A stretch of 64,000 bases of DNA from Bacteroidota bacterium (GTDB lineage Bacteria; Bacteroidota; Bacteroidia; B-17B0; Aurantibacillaceae), in contig JACPOC010000025.1 of assembly GCA_016185125.1 (NCBI GenBank), forward strand, positions 124,001-188,000, written 5' to 3'. Position 1 is the stretch's first letter. Each line of letters begins with the position of its first letter. The position numbers were made by a program, and so were the translations under genes. This document shows, piece after piece, positions 46,101 to 53,495 of this stretch. The notes below the pieces were generated by a model, which did no database searches, was not told the DNA's origin, and worked only from the letters and a program-made list of their open reading frames with translations.

Positions 46101-46365
46101 CGTGAATAGTGGCAATAATGGCTTCAGAATAGCTATAGGATTCGACCAGAAGCTTATTTGCTTTAATAAGATTATCCTCACCGGAATCAAGCGAAATATT
46201 ATTTGATTGAATTTTTTGTTTCAAAATTTTAGCATTTATTTGATCCGATTCTTCTTTAGCGTTAGTAAACAGGGCATTTAAATTTGCTGCAGAAGGTTTA
46301 ATAAGCTTCTTAAAGTCTTTTAATAAATCTTTTGGGCTACCTTTAATTTTTGAATCTTTTTTCAT
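43129..46365 (-). CDS. Cytoplasmic PAS histidine kinase with 23 copies of a 21-residue coiled-coil repeat
   Basis: The 1,078-residue protein has no membrane helix. Order: an N-terminal helical region, PAS domain 1 (about 80-195), four copies of a 21-residue repeat (block 1), PAS domain 2 (about 325-440), nineteen copies of the same repeat (block 2), then HisKA with phospho-acceptor His857 (SSHDLQEPLRK) and HATPase with ISNSLKF and IDNGIGFD and GTGIGLAI. The repeat (consensus ANKELAFQNxEKEKRAAELII) forms three heptads, so it should be a continuous dimeric coiled coil separating sensor from kinase. The upstream response regulator gene on the same strand is the likely partner. A shorter form of this repeat is known in Bacteroidota kinases; the copy number here is high. 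Confidence 0.9.
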   Translation of the reverse strand: MKKDSKIKGSPKDLLKDFKKLIKPSAANLNALFTNAKEESDQINAKILKQKIQSNNISLDSGEDNLIKANKLLVESYSYSEAIIATIHEPTIILNVKFRVKSASDSFYKKFNTTKEESIGVSLFELSNKQWNIHRLKRLLKEVLQKNKNFDNFEMTHTFQDMGEKILLLNAHSIIQNNGEQLILLSIEDITERTHYHLKEKELLNNDISIHKADKQELEKAVKRRTRQLEQKNKEAEAANKELAFQNQEKEKRAAELIIANNELAFQNQEKEKRAAELSIANKELTFQNQEKEKRAAELSMANEELAFQNDEKEKRDAELIIANYARSLIEASLDPLVTISAEGKITDVNEASIKVTGVPREKLIDTDFSNYFTEPEKAQEGYRQVFEKGFVSDYPLTIRHKNGNLTDVLYNASVYKDDKGNVLGVFAAARDVTEQKWAIDLRIANKELAFQNEEKEKRAAELIIANKELAFQNDEKEKRAQELSIANKELAFQNNEKEKRAAELIIANEELAFQNNEKEKRAAELIIANQELAYQNEVKEKRAAELIIANKELAFQNEEKEKRAAELIIANEELAFQNNEKEKRAAELIIANEELAFQNNEKEKRAAELSIANKELAFQNEEKEKRAAELSIANKELAFQNNEKEKRAAELSIANEELTFQNDEKEKRAAELIIANKELAFQNDEKEKRAAELIIANKELAFQNDEKEKRAQELSIANKELAFQNDEKEKRAAELIIANKELAFQNNEKEKRAAELSIANEELTFQNDEKEKRAAELIIANKELAFQNDEKEKRAAELIIANKELAFQNDEKEKRAAELIIANKELTFQNEEKEKRAAELSIANQDLTSFTYVSSHDLQEPLRKIQNFVSCILLEETNLSDTGKDYFNRMANTAKRMQCLIEDLLTYSRTKSNDRKFETVHLNSIIEEVVSDFEVVLKEKKAVITILPLGEAHIISFQFRQLAQNLISNSLKFSIPGKPPEITIKSKTGLGSSFDYTQLLPDSNYINLIFIDNGIGFDPQYKDRIFEVFQRLHTFDKFAGTGIGLAICKRIVENHNGFIAADSKLGEGVRFDIFLPI
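43837..45033 (-). repeat. Tandem 63-bp repeat block 2, nineteen copies, in the kinase gene
   Basis: The span is exactly 19 x 63 = 1,197 bases and each unit encodes 21 residues. Units differ mostly at the last positions (AAEL or AQEL, II or SI, Q/E/D/N before EKEKR). A segment of 140 bases at 44009-44148 is identical to 44324-44463, at an offset of 315 bases, which is exactly five units. The array is coding, so it is not a CRISPR or IS repeat. Confidence 0.95.
45400..45651 (-). repeat. Tandem 63-bp repeat block 1, four copies, in the kinase gene
   Basis: The span is exactly 4 x 63 = 252 bases. The units encode the same 21-residue heptad motif as block 2 but lie between PAS 1 and PAS 2. Confidence 0.93.
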
Positions 46366-46526
46366 TTAACTTAATATTTACAACTGCTCTTTTATTGATA
46401 AAAGGGCAATTATTTTTATGCGCAGCCTCTGATCCTTCCTACGATTAAAACAAACTAAATTGAATTTAAAAATATTGTTATCACTCAGCCATTAAACCTT
46501 TTTTTAACAGCGGTTCAAATAACAAA

Positions 46527-46976
46527 TTATGCTGTTACTCCATTAAACACAAAACGGTCGCGGGTCGGACGTTCAAATCTGTTTTCCAAAATTTCTGTAA
46601 GAATAAATTGAAGTACTTTTTGAAGTTCAATAATATTGGTCTTACGAATATAAAAGTGCGCGCCGTTAGCATATAAAAGATCAGCAACATCTTCATGCAT
46701 GGAAGTTGAATACATAATTACAGGTAAGCTCTTAAGTTTATCATTTTTTTTAATTTCCGATAAACACTCCGATCCGTTTTTACGGGGCATATTTAAATCT
46801 AAAAATAATACATCGGGTAAGGGGGTACTTGTAGTAGCCAAAAAATCCATCAATTGCTCTCCATCCTCCACGCTTGAAAATTGTGTGGGAATGGATAAGG
46901 CTTTGAGTACTTTATTAAAAAAAAAGCGATCATCCTGATCATCGTCTGCAAGTAAAAGGTGTAGTTTCTTTGACAT
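46527..46976 (-). CDS. Single-domain response regulator
   Basis: The 149-residue protein is a stand-alone receiver domain: acidic pocket DDD at 11-13, phospho-acceptor Asp60 in VLFLDLNMP, conserved Thr/Ser in MYSTSM, and Lys in FYIRKTN. There is no output domain, so it probably signals by protein contact or phosphotransfer. It lies 161 bases upstream of the large histidine kinase gene on the same strand. RcpA-like (phytochrome-type) regulators share this LDLNMPRKNG motif, a resemblance only. Confidence 0.93.
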   Translation of the reverse strand: MSKKLHLLLADDDQDDRFFFNKVLKALSIPTQFSSVEDGEQLMDFLATTSTPLPDVLFLDLNMPRKNGSECLSEIKKNDKLKSLPVIMYSTSMHEDVADLLYANGAHFYIRKTNIIELQKVLQFILTEILENRFERPTRDRFVFNGVTA

Positions 46977-47303
46977 TTAAAAAAGGTATATAAAATGCGT
47001 GAGGGATAACATTAAGTGTTAATTATAAAAATAACAATAAGTTACTTTTAATGAAAGTTACACAAAAATTACTTGCAAAAACAATTTTAATTTTTATTTA
47101 GCATAATATGGGAAGATATTAGCTTTAGCCTCAATAAAAATCCTGCATTATTTTTAAAAGTTACATATTTCACAGTTAGGTAAATAATTTGCACAAATTT
47201 TTATTAGCAAAATAGTGTTTATTTTTTAACAAAAATTTGCAAAAATTAATTTAAATATTCTTATAATTTTTAAATCATATAGTTAAATCCATATATTTGT
47301 TTT
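46977..47303. other. Intergenic region between the two-component genes and the metal island
   Basis: This 327-base stretch lies between divergent genes. It is very AT-rich with many short T- and A-runs. I see no ORF worth calling, no tRNA and no strong hairpin. It holds the candidate -7 box of the DUF6660 gene (47292-47299). No convincing -7 box for the response regulator was found in it. Confidence 0.6.
47292..47299 (+). promoter_or_regulatory. Candidate -7 box (TATATTTG) at the head of the metal island
   Basis: A perfect TAnnTTTG match ends 4 bases before the GTG start of the DUF6660 gene. If used, the transcript would start at or next to the GTG, giving a leaderless mRNA. No TTG is seen at -33. 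Confidence 0.3.
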
Positions 47304-47621
47304 GTGAAATTCTTTGCAATAATATTCAGTCTTTACTTTACTTATCTCTCTACAATGCCTTGTGGTGATAAAGAGAGCTGCAATGAATTTTCACAAACTC
47401 ACTCAACTCTTACTTCAAAAAAGGGTCAAAGCACTTCTCATCCAAATGAAACTTGTACGCCTTTTTGTAGCTGTGCTTGTTGCGCTTCTCACTTTTTGAA
47501 GAGCGATTTTCAGCCCAACCACACTGTTGTTGCACTTATTAAATCTGTCTATACAGTGCATAAAGAATCTAAAATTACTTTTGCAATCATTCCTATATGG
47601 CAACCGCCTAAAACCGCCTAA
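47304..47621 (+). CDS. DUF6660 family exported Cys/His-containing protein
   Basis: The 105-residue protein starts with GTG and has a short signal peptide (about 1-18, ending LSTMPCGD). The mature part has a cluster of cysteines, CTPFCSCACC (about 52-61), followed by HFL. This is the DUF6660 family, small proteins found next to CzcA/CusA-type efflux genes in Bacteroidota, where a periplasmic metal-binding role is generally assumed. Here it precedes the CzcA fusion by 165 bases on the same strand. The assignment rests on the cysteine pattern and the neighbour. Confidence 0.72.
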   Translation: MKFFAIIFSLYFTYLSTMPCGDKESCNEFSQTHSTLTSKKGQSTSHPNETCTPFCSCACCASHFLKSDFQPNHTVVALIKSVYTVHKESKITFAIIPIWQPPKTA

Positions 47622-47786
47622 TTTAATTATCAAATTTTCATATTTGATTTAACTTTTATTATGCCTAATGGTAAAATAAATTATTTGTCATTTAAAAATG
47701 TTAAAAAACTTAAGCAAAACCCATTTGTTTGTTGACAATATATCCCAAATAATGTTTCATATTCTAAAATATTCATATCAAATAAC

Positions 47787-50700
47787 ATGTTAGATAAAAT
47801 AATTTCATTCAGTATTAAAAATAAAATGATAATTGGCATTTTTACCATTGCTTTAATTATCTGGGGCAGCTATTCGCTGAGCAGGCTGCCAATTGACGCA
47901 GTGCCTGACATCACAAACAATCAGGTACAAGTAATAACATTGTCTCCCTCTCTTGCTTCACAGGAAGTTGAACGTTTGATTACATTTCCTATTGAACAAA
48001 CAATGGCCACCATTCCTAAACTGGATGAGGTGCGTTCCATCTCTCGTTTTGGCTTGTCGGTAGTAACCATTGTTTTTAAAGATGGTATAGATATTTATTG
48101 GGCGCGTCAGCAAGTAAGCGAAAAATTGATTGCAGCGACAAAAGAAATTCCTGCCGGTATTGGCTCGCCCGAACTCTCCCCTATTTCCTCAGGCCTTGGA
48201 GAAATTTACCAATATGTAGTGCATCCTAAAAAAGGCTACGAAAAAAAATACTCGGCAGCCGACCTTAGGACCATACAGGATTGGATCATCCGCAGGCAGT
48301 TGCTTGGTATACCCGGCATTGCAGAGGTAAATAGCTTTGGTGGTATTCTTAAACAGTATGAAATTGCACTTAATCCCGACAGGCTTAGAAGTTATAACAT
48401 AAATATCAGCGATGTTTACGAAGCGTTACAACGTAATAACCAAAACACCGGAGGGTCCTACATTGATAAAAAACCAAATGCTTATTTTATAAGAACAGAA
48501 GGATTGATAAGAAGCCTCAGTGATATTGAAACAATTATTGTAAAGAATATAGAAAACGGCGCACCTGTTTTAGTAAGAGATATTGCCACCGTTCAATTTG
48601 GATCTGCAAACAGATATGGTGCTTTAACGCGAAACGCCGATGGCGAAGCTGTTGGAGGGATTGTGATGATGCTAAAAGGAGAAAACTCAAACATTGTTGT
48701 AAATGCTGTAAAAGAACGGATTGAAGATATAGGCAAATCACTTCCTGAAGGTGTTCAGATTGATGCCTATCTTGATCGTAGCCAGCTTGTAAAAAAAGCA
48801 ATCGATACCGTAAAAAACAATCTGATTGAAGGTGCCCTTATTGTAATATTTGTATTGGTTTTATTTCTTGGGAATTTAAGGGCGGGTTTGGTTGTGGCCT
48901 CAGTAATTCCTTTAGCCATGCTCTTTGCTATCAGCATGATGAATTTATTTGGTGTATCAGGAAACCTTATGAGCCTCGGTGCAATTGATTTTGGCTTAGT
49001 TGTTGATGGCGCGGTTATCATTGTAGAAGCTACGCTCCATCATTTACATTACAGGAAAAATACCAATAAACTTTCTCAGGAGGAAATGGATGGAGAAGTT
49101 TATCACGCAGCCGTACAAATAAGAAGTTCGGCAGCCTTTGGCGAAATTATCATCCTAATTGTTTATTTGCCGCTATTAGCGCTTGTTGGTATTGAAGGTA
49201 AAATGTTCGGCCCTATGGCACAAACCGTTTCCTTCGCCATTTTAGGAGCTTTCATACTATCATTAACCTATGTTCCCATGGCATCCGCTTTATTTTTAAG
49301 TAAGAAAATTCCTACTAAAAAAACCTTTTCAGATAAAATGATTGAATTTTTTCAACGCCTATATACACCTGTTTTAGTTGGCGCATTAAAAAGAAAATTC
49401 TTAACCGTAGCATCAGCTATTGGTTTATTTATTGTTTGCGTAATTATTTTTATGAATATGGGTGGTGAGTTTATACCAACACTTGAGGAGGGTGATTTTG
49501 CGGTTGAAACAAGACTTTTAACAGGAAGCTCAATGAGTGAAACAGTTGAAAAAATTACAATGGCATCTGACATTTTAATAAAGCAATTTCCGGAAGTGAG
49601 AGAGGTTATCGGTAAAATTGGGGCGGCGGAAATTCCTACTGATCCAATGCCAATGGAAGCATGTGACCTAACCGTTATGCTAAAACCAAAATCTGAATGG
49701 ACTTCCGCGACAGGCCGGGAAGAACTTGCTAATAAAATGCAGGAAGCTCTAGAAAGAATCCCTGGCGTTAATTTTGGTTTTTCGCAACCCATACAATTGC
49801 GTTTTAATGAGTTGATCAGTGGCGTGCGTCAGGATGTTGGTATTAAAATATTTGGCGACGATATGGAGGAGTTGGCTACACTAGCAGAGAAGATTGGAAA
49901 GTTAGCAGGTACAACAGATGGTGCAAAAGATATTTACGTTGAAAAAGTTGGCGGTTTGCCGCAAATAGTAGTAAACATAAACCGTGGTCAGCTCGCTAAA
50001 TTTGGTTTAGATATAGAAACAGTGAATCAAACTGTAAATACCGCTTTTGCCGGGCAAAGTGCAGGAATAGTATATGAGGGTGAAAAGCGGTTTGACCTAG
50101 TGCTCAGGTTAGATAAACAAAGCCGTCAAACGTTAGCCGATGTTCAAAATTTATATGTAAGTACTAAAACAGGTCAGCAAATTCCACTAAGCCAGTTAGC
50201 CGATGTAACCATGAAGATAGGTCCTAATCAAGTACAGAGGGAAGATCGTAAACGCAGAATCATAGTAGGTTTTAATGTTCGCGGACGCGATATTGAAAGT
50301 GTTGTAAAAGAGATTCAGGGTAAAATAGGAACAAAGATTAAACTGCCAACAGGTTACTTTATCCGCTACGGAGGACAGTTTAAAAATTTGGAAGAAGCGT
50401 CTAAACGTTTATCAGTTGCAGTGCCGGTTTCACTTGCATTAATTATTTTATTGTTATACTTTACGTTTAGTTCATTTAACCAGGCACTATTAATATTCAG
50501 CGCCATTCCAATGGCCGCTATTGGTGGTGTATTTGCCTTGTTATTAAGAGGTATGCCTTTTAGTATTTCAGCCGGAGTCGGATTCATTGCACTGTTTGGA
50601 GTAGCAGTATTAAATGGTCTCGTATTGATTAGTGAATTCAACAGGCTAAAAGCTTTAGGATTAACTGACATAAAAGAAATTATCCTTAAAGGAACATCTG

Positions 50701-52151
50701 TGCGTTTACGTCCTGTACTTATGACCGCCTTTGTTGCTTCGCTAGGCTTTATGCCAATGGCATTAGCAACCAGCAATGGTGCAGAGGTTCAAAGACCTTT
50801 GGCTACAGTGGTTATTGGCGGTTTAATAAGCTCTACTATCCTAACGCTTATTGTTTTGCCTTGCTTGTTCATTTATTTTGAAAAACTACGAAATAAATTC
50901 GCGAGCAAAAAAGTGGTTACAACTACTGTAATTCTTTTAGCTCTTCTACCTCAATTTTCAACTGCTCAAAATAATAAGATGATGAATGAGTGGGTGGGTG
51001 CGGCTCTTAAAAGCAACAATACTTTATTAGCTGCAAATAAAGAAATACAGCAATATCAGTTTCTACGGAAAACCTCCAGCGAAATTGGGAAAGCAAGTGT
51101 AAACCTTACTTATGGGCAATATAACAGTTATGCTAAAAATGATAACAATTTTACAATAGCGCAAAGTCTTCCTTTTCCAACAACTATGGTAGCTAAAAAT
51201 AAATTAGCTGTGTCGTATGTACAAAGTAGTATTTTAAAAAGGAAATTTTCTGAATCTGAAATTATTTATAGCATTAAACAAATATATTACGACTGGTTGT
51301 ATTTAAATCAACGGAAATTACTTTTGCAAAAACGCGACAGCTTATATAATATGCTAACCAAAGCTTCTGAATTGCGTTACAAAACAGGTGAATCCACTTT
51401 GCTAGAAAAATCAACCTCCGAAGCACGAAGCAAAGAAATAAGAAATCAACTGGAGCAACTGGAAAACGATCGTAATATTATTAAATCGCGCCTACGAGCC
51501 ATCCTTAATAGTTTACCTCCCGATTTTACCGATTCACATAACGATGAAGCCACTCTAAGTTTTAAAGTAGATTCAACATTAATTTCTAAAAATCCTTACC
51601 TACAGTATATAAAGCAGCAGATAGAGATTGCAGAAAGGCAAAAGAAGGTAGAGAAAAACAGCTTGCTCCCTGATATTACCCTGGGGTACTTTAATCAAAC
51701 GTTGTACGGTGTACCTTATGGAAATGATTTAAATACTGCACCCTTGGCAGGTTATGGCAACCGGTTTCAGGGCTTCATTGCAGGCGTTACAATTCCTTTA
51801 TGGTTTGGTCCGCAACGCGCCCGCATTAAAGCTGCTCAATCTTTAAAAGAAAGTGCCGAACTGGCTTACAAGCAAACCGAAAACAACATAGCTGCCGAAA
51901 TTATTGGTTCCTACGAAGAATATTTAAAAAACCAACGATCCTTGGCTTATTATAAAGAAAACGGTTTGCCAAATGCGGAGCTCATTTCGTCAAAAAGCAC
52001 GCTCTCGTTTCAAAAAGGCGAAATTAGCTACGCTGAGCATGTAATAAATTTACAACAAGCCGAAGAAATCAAACAAAATTATTTAACTACGCTGCTCAAT
52101 TTTAACAGAAGCGTAATAACACTAGAATTTTTATCAGGATTAACTCAATAA
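47787..52151 (+). CDS. CzcA/CusA-family heavy-metal RND efflux pump fused to a TolC-like outer membrane domain
   Basis: The 1,454-residue protein has two parts. Residues 1 to about 1,035 are a heavy-metal RND pump: first helix and PDITNNQVQV, the proton-relay motif DFGLVVDGAVIIVEA (Asp401, Asp407, Glu414), the HME-type TDPMPMEACDLTVMLKP segment with Met residues, and twelve membrane helices in two groups. Residues from about 1,060 are TolC/CzcC-like coiled-coil repeats (LLEKSTSEARSKEIRNQL, IAAEIIGSYEEYLKNQRS). Between them lies a signal-peptide-like stretch VVTTTVILLALLPQFSTAQ. CzcA exports divalent or monovalent metal ions using the proton gradient; the TolC part would form the outer-membrane duct. 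Fusions of this order are known in Bacteroidota. Metal type (Zn/Co/Cd or Cu/Ag) cannot be fixed. Confidence 0.93.
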   Translation: MLDKIISFSIKNKMIIGIFTIALIIWGSYSLSRLPIDAVPDITNNQVQVITLSPSLASQEVERLITFPIEQTMATIPKLDEVRSISRFGLSVVTIVFKDGIDIYWARQQVSEKLIAATKEIPAGIGSPELSPISSGLGEIYQYVVHPKKGYEKKYSAADLRTIQDWIIRRQLLGIPGIAEVNSFGGILKQYEIALNPDRLRSYNINISDVYEALQRNNQNTGGSYIDKKPNAYFIRTEGLIRSLSDIETIIVKNIENGAPVLVRDIATVQFGSANRYGALTRNADGEAVGGIVMMLKGENSNIVVNAVKERIEDIGKSLPEGVQIDAYLDRSQLVKKAIDTVKNNLIEGALIVIFVLVLFLGNLRAGLVVASVIPLAMLFAISMMNLFGVSGNLMSLGAIDFGLVVDGAVIIVEATLHHLHYRKNTNKLSQEEMDGEVYHAAVQIRSSAAFGEIIILIVYLPLLALVGIEGKMFGPMAQTVSFAILGAFILSLTYVPMASALFLSKKIPTKKTFSDKMIEFFQRLYTPVLVGALKRKFLTVASAIGLFIVCVIIFMNMGGEFIPTLEEGDFAVETRLLTGSSMSETVEKITMASDILIKQFPEVREVIGKIGAAEIPTDPMPMEACDLTVMLKPKSEWTSATGREELANKMQEALERIPGVNFGFSQPIQLRFNELISGVRQDVGIKIFGDDMEELATLAEKIGKLAGTTDGAKDIYVEKVGGLPQIVVNINRGQLAKFGLDIETVNQTVNTAFAGQSAGIVYEGEKRFDLVLRLDKQSRQTLADVQNLYVSTKTGQQIPLSQLADVTMKIGPNQVQREDRKRRIIVGFNVRGRDIESVVKEIQGKIGTKIKLPTGYFIRYGGQFKNLEEASKRLSVAVPVSLALIILLLYFTFSSFNQALLIFSAIPMAAIGGVFALLLRGMPFSISAGVGFIALFGVAVLNGLVLISEFNRLKALGLTDIKEIILKGTSVRLRPVLMTAFVASLGFMPMALATSNGAEVQRPLATVVIGGLISSTILTLIVLPCLFIYFEKLRNKFASKKVVTTTVILLALLPQFSTAQNNKMMNEWVGAALKSNNTLLAANKEIQQYQFLRKTSSEIGKASVNLTYGQYNSYAKNDNNFTIAQSLPFPTTMVAKNKLAVSYVQSSILKRKFSESEIIYSIKQIYYDWLYLNQRKLLLQKRDSLYNMLTKASELRYKTGESTLLEKSTSEARSKEIRNQLEQLENDRNIIKSRLRAILNSLPPDFTDSHNDEATLSFKVDSTLISKNPYLQYIKQQIEIAERQKKVEKNSLLPDITLGYFNQTLYGVPYGNDLNTAPLAGYGNRFQGFIAGVTIPLWFGPQRARIKAAQSLKESAELAYKQTENNIAAEIIGSYEEYLKNQRSLAYYKENGLPNAELISSKSTLSFQKGEISYAEHVINLQQAEEIKQNYLTTLLNFNRSVITLEFLSGLTQ

Positions 52152-52160
52152 AAAAACAAT

Positions 52161-53345
52161 ATGAAAAACATAAAAAACATAGCATACATAATAATAGCAA
52201 TAACAACCCTAATTTTTTCTTCTTGTGGAGATAAAAAAACAGAAGAAGAAGGTGAAAAACATGAAGAGGCGGCAACAGTTGCAGAACTTACAGATAGTCA
52301 GGTAAAAACAATTGGCTTAACGGTAGCATCAGTTGTAGGACGAGAACTAAGTGGAACAATTAAAACAACCGGTAAACTCGATGTGCCGCCGCAGCAATTA
52401 ATCAGTGTATCCATTCCCTTTGGCGGCATTTTAAAAAAAATAAATTTGTTGCAGGGTTCTGAGGTAAGCAAGGGCGAATTGATTGCGGTAATAGAAAATC
52501 CGGAATACATACAGATGCAACAGGATTATATTGAAGCGAAATCACAACTCGACTTCGCGAAATCCGACTATGAAAGGCAAACAGATCTTGCAAAAGAAAA
52601 TGTAAATGCTCAAAAAACTTTGCAACAATCCAAATCAACCTATAACACACTTATAGGAAAAACCAATGGGCTTAAAGCGAAATTAAAAATCCTTAACCTT
52701 GATATTGCATCTATCGAAAACGGCGACATACAATCTTCCATAAATATTTATTCGCCCATTAATGGCTATTGTACTCAGGTAAATTCCAACATCGGTGCTT
52801 TCATTAATCCGCAGGATGTAATTTTTAAATTGGCCGATACCCAAAATATGCATGCCGAACTTACTATTTTTGAAAGAGATCTTCCAAAAATTGTAGTAGG
52901 ACAAAAAGTTAGATTTAAACTATCTAACGAAAATAAAGAACGCATTTCAACAGTAAGCTTAATAGGCCGTGAAATAGGCGCCGACAGAATTGTTCAGGTA
53001 CATTGTAATTTATCTTCCGCCGATAAAGACCTTTTACCGGGAAGTTATTTTACCGCCATTATAGAAACAGGCGCTAGCAAAGTTCCAACTCTGCCAGATG
53101 AAGCAATTGTAAATTTTGAAGGAAAAAACTATGTGTTTGTTTACAAGGGATCTGAAAATGTAAAATCAAAAGAAGGCGAATCAGAAACAAAATTTGTTTA
53201 CGACATGAAAGAAGTTGAAATTGGAATGGCGGAAGATGGTTATACCGAACTTAAAAATATTTCTGCTGATCCAAAAATTCAATATGTGGTTAAGGGCGCA
53301 TATTCCCTTTTATCTAAATTAAAAAATAGTGAAGAAGAAGAGTAA
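52161..53345 (+). CDS. CzcB/CusB-type periplasmic adaptor lipoprotein
   Basis: The 394-residue protein begins with a lipoprotein signal (IAITTLIFSSC, lipidated Cys22). The membrane-fusion-protein layout follows: barrel-sandwich hybrid start (SIPFGGILKKINLLQGSEVSKGE, seen as ILKKINLLQGSEVSKGE), a helical hairpin (about 120-190), second half of the hybrid (IYSPINGYCTQVNSNIGAFI), a beta-barrel and a C-terminal membrane-proximal domain. It starts 9 bases after the CzcA-TolC gene, so they form an operon and it should be the adaptor of that pump. A short His/Glu-rich segment after the Cys (EEEGEKHEEAA) may help metal binding (inference). Confidence 0.92.
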   Translation: MKNIKNIAYIIIAITTLIFSSCGDKKTEEEGEKHEEAATVAELTDSQVKTIGLTVASVVGRELSGTIKTTGKLDVPPQQLISVSIPFGGILKKINLLQGSEVSKGELIAVIENPEYIQMQQDYIEAKSQLDFAKSDYERQTDLAKENVNAQKTLQQSKSTYNTLIGKTNGLKAKLKILNLDIASIENGDIQSSINIYSPINGYCTQVNSNIGAFINPQDVIFKLADTQNMHAELTIFERDLPKIVVGQKVRFKLSNENKERISTVSLIGREIGADRIVQVHCNLSSADKDLLPGSYFTAIIETGASKVPTLPDEAIVNFEGKNYVFVYKGSENVKSKEGESETKFVYDMKEVEIGMAEDGYTELKNISADPKIQYVVKGAYSLLSKLKNSEEEE

Positions 53346-53358
53346 ACTATAATAAATT

Positions 53359-53484
53359 ATGGTTAGGAGAAATGGAAAGTTCATCAACGCAAAAACCGCA
53401 TTGCAAAGTGCATCATTTGGTTATGCAGTAGATAATTATGCGGTTGGATTTAAACGCTTTTCTTCTGTCAAAATTAAAACATAA
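53359..53484 (+). CDS. Possible 41-residue small protein
   Basis: A complete ATG-to-TAA frame of 41 codons lies in the gap between the adaptor gene and lpd, starting 13 bases after the adaptor stop and ending 11 bases before the lpd ATG. The sequence is basic with FGYAVDNYAVGFKRF in the second half. I recognise no family. It fills the gap exactly, which favours a real gene, but chance cannot be excluded. Confidence 0.3.
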   Translation: MVRRNGKFINAKTALQSASFGYAVDNYAVGFKRFSSVKIKT

Positions 53485-53495
53485 AAATACGAAGC

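Noticed and set aside
46366-46526. Small RNA or tRNA gene between the kinase and response regulator genes
   Set aside because: No cloverleaf, stable hairpin or T-run was visible in the 161 bases.
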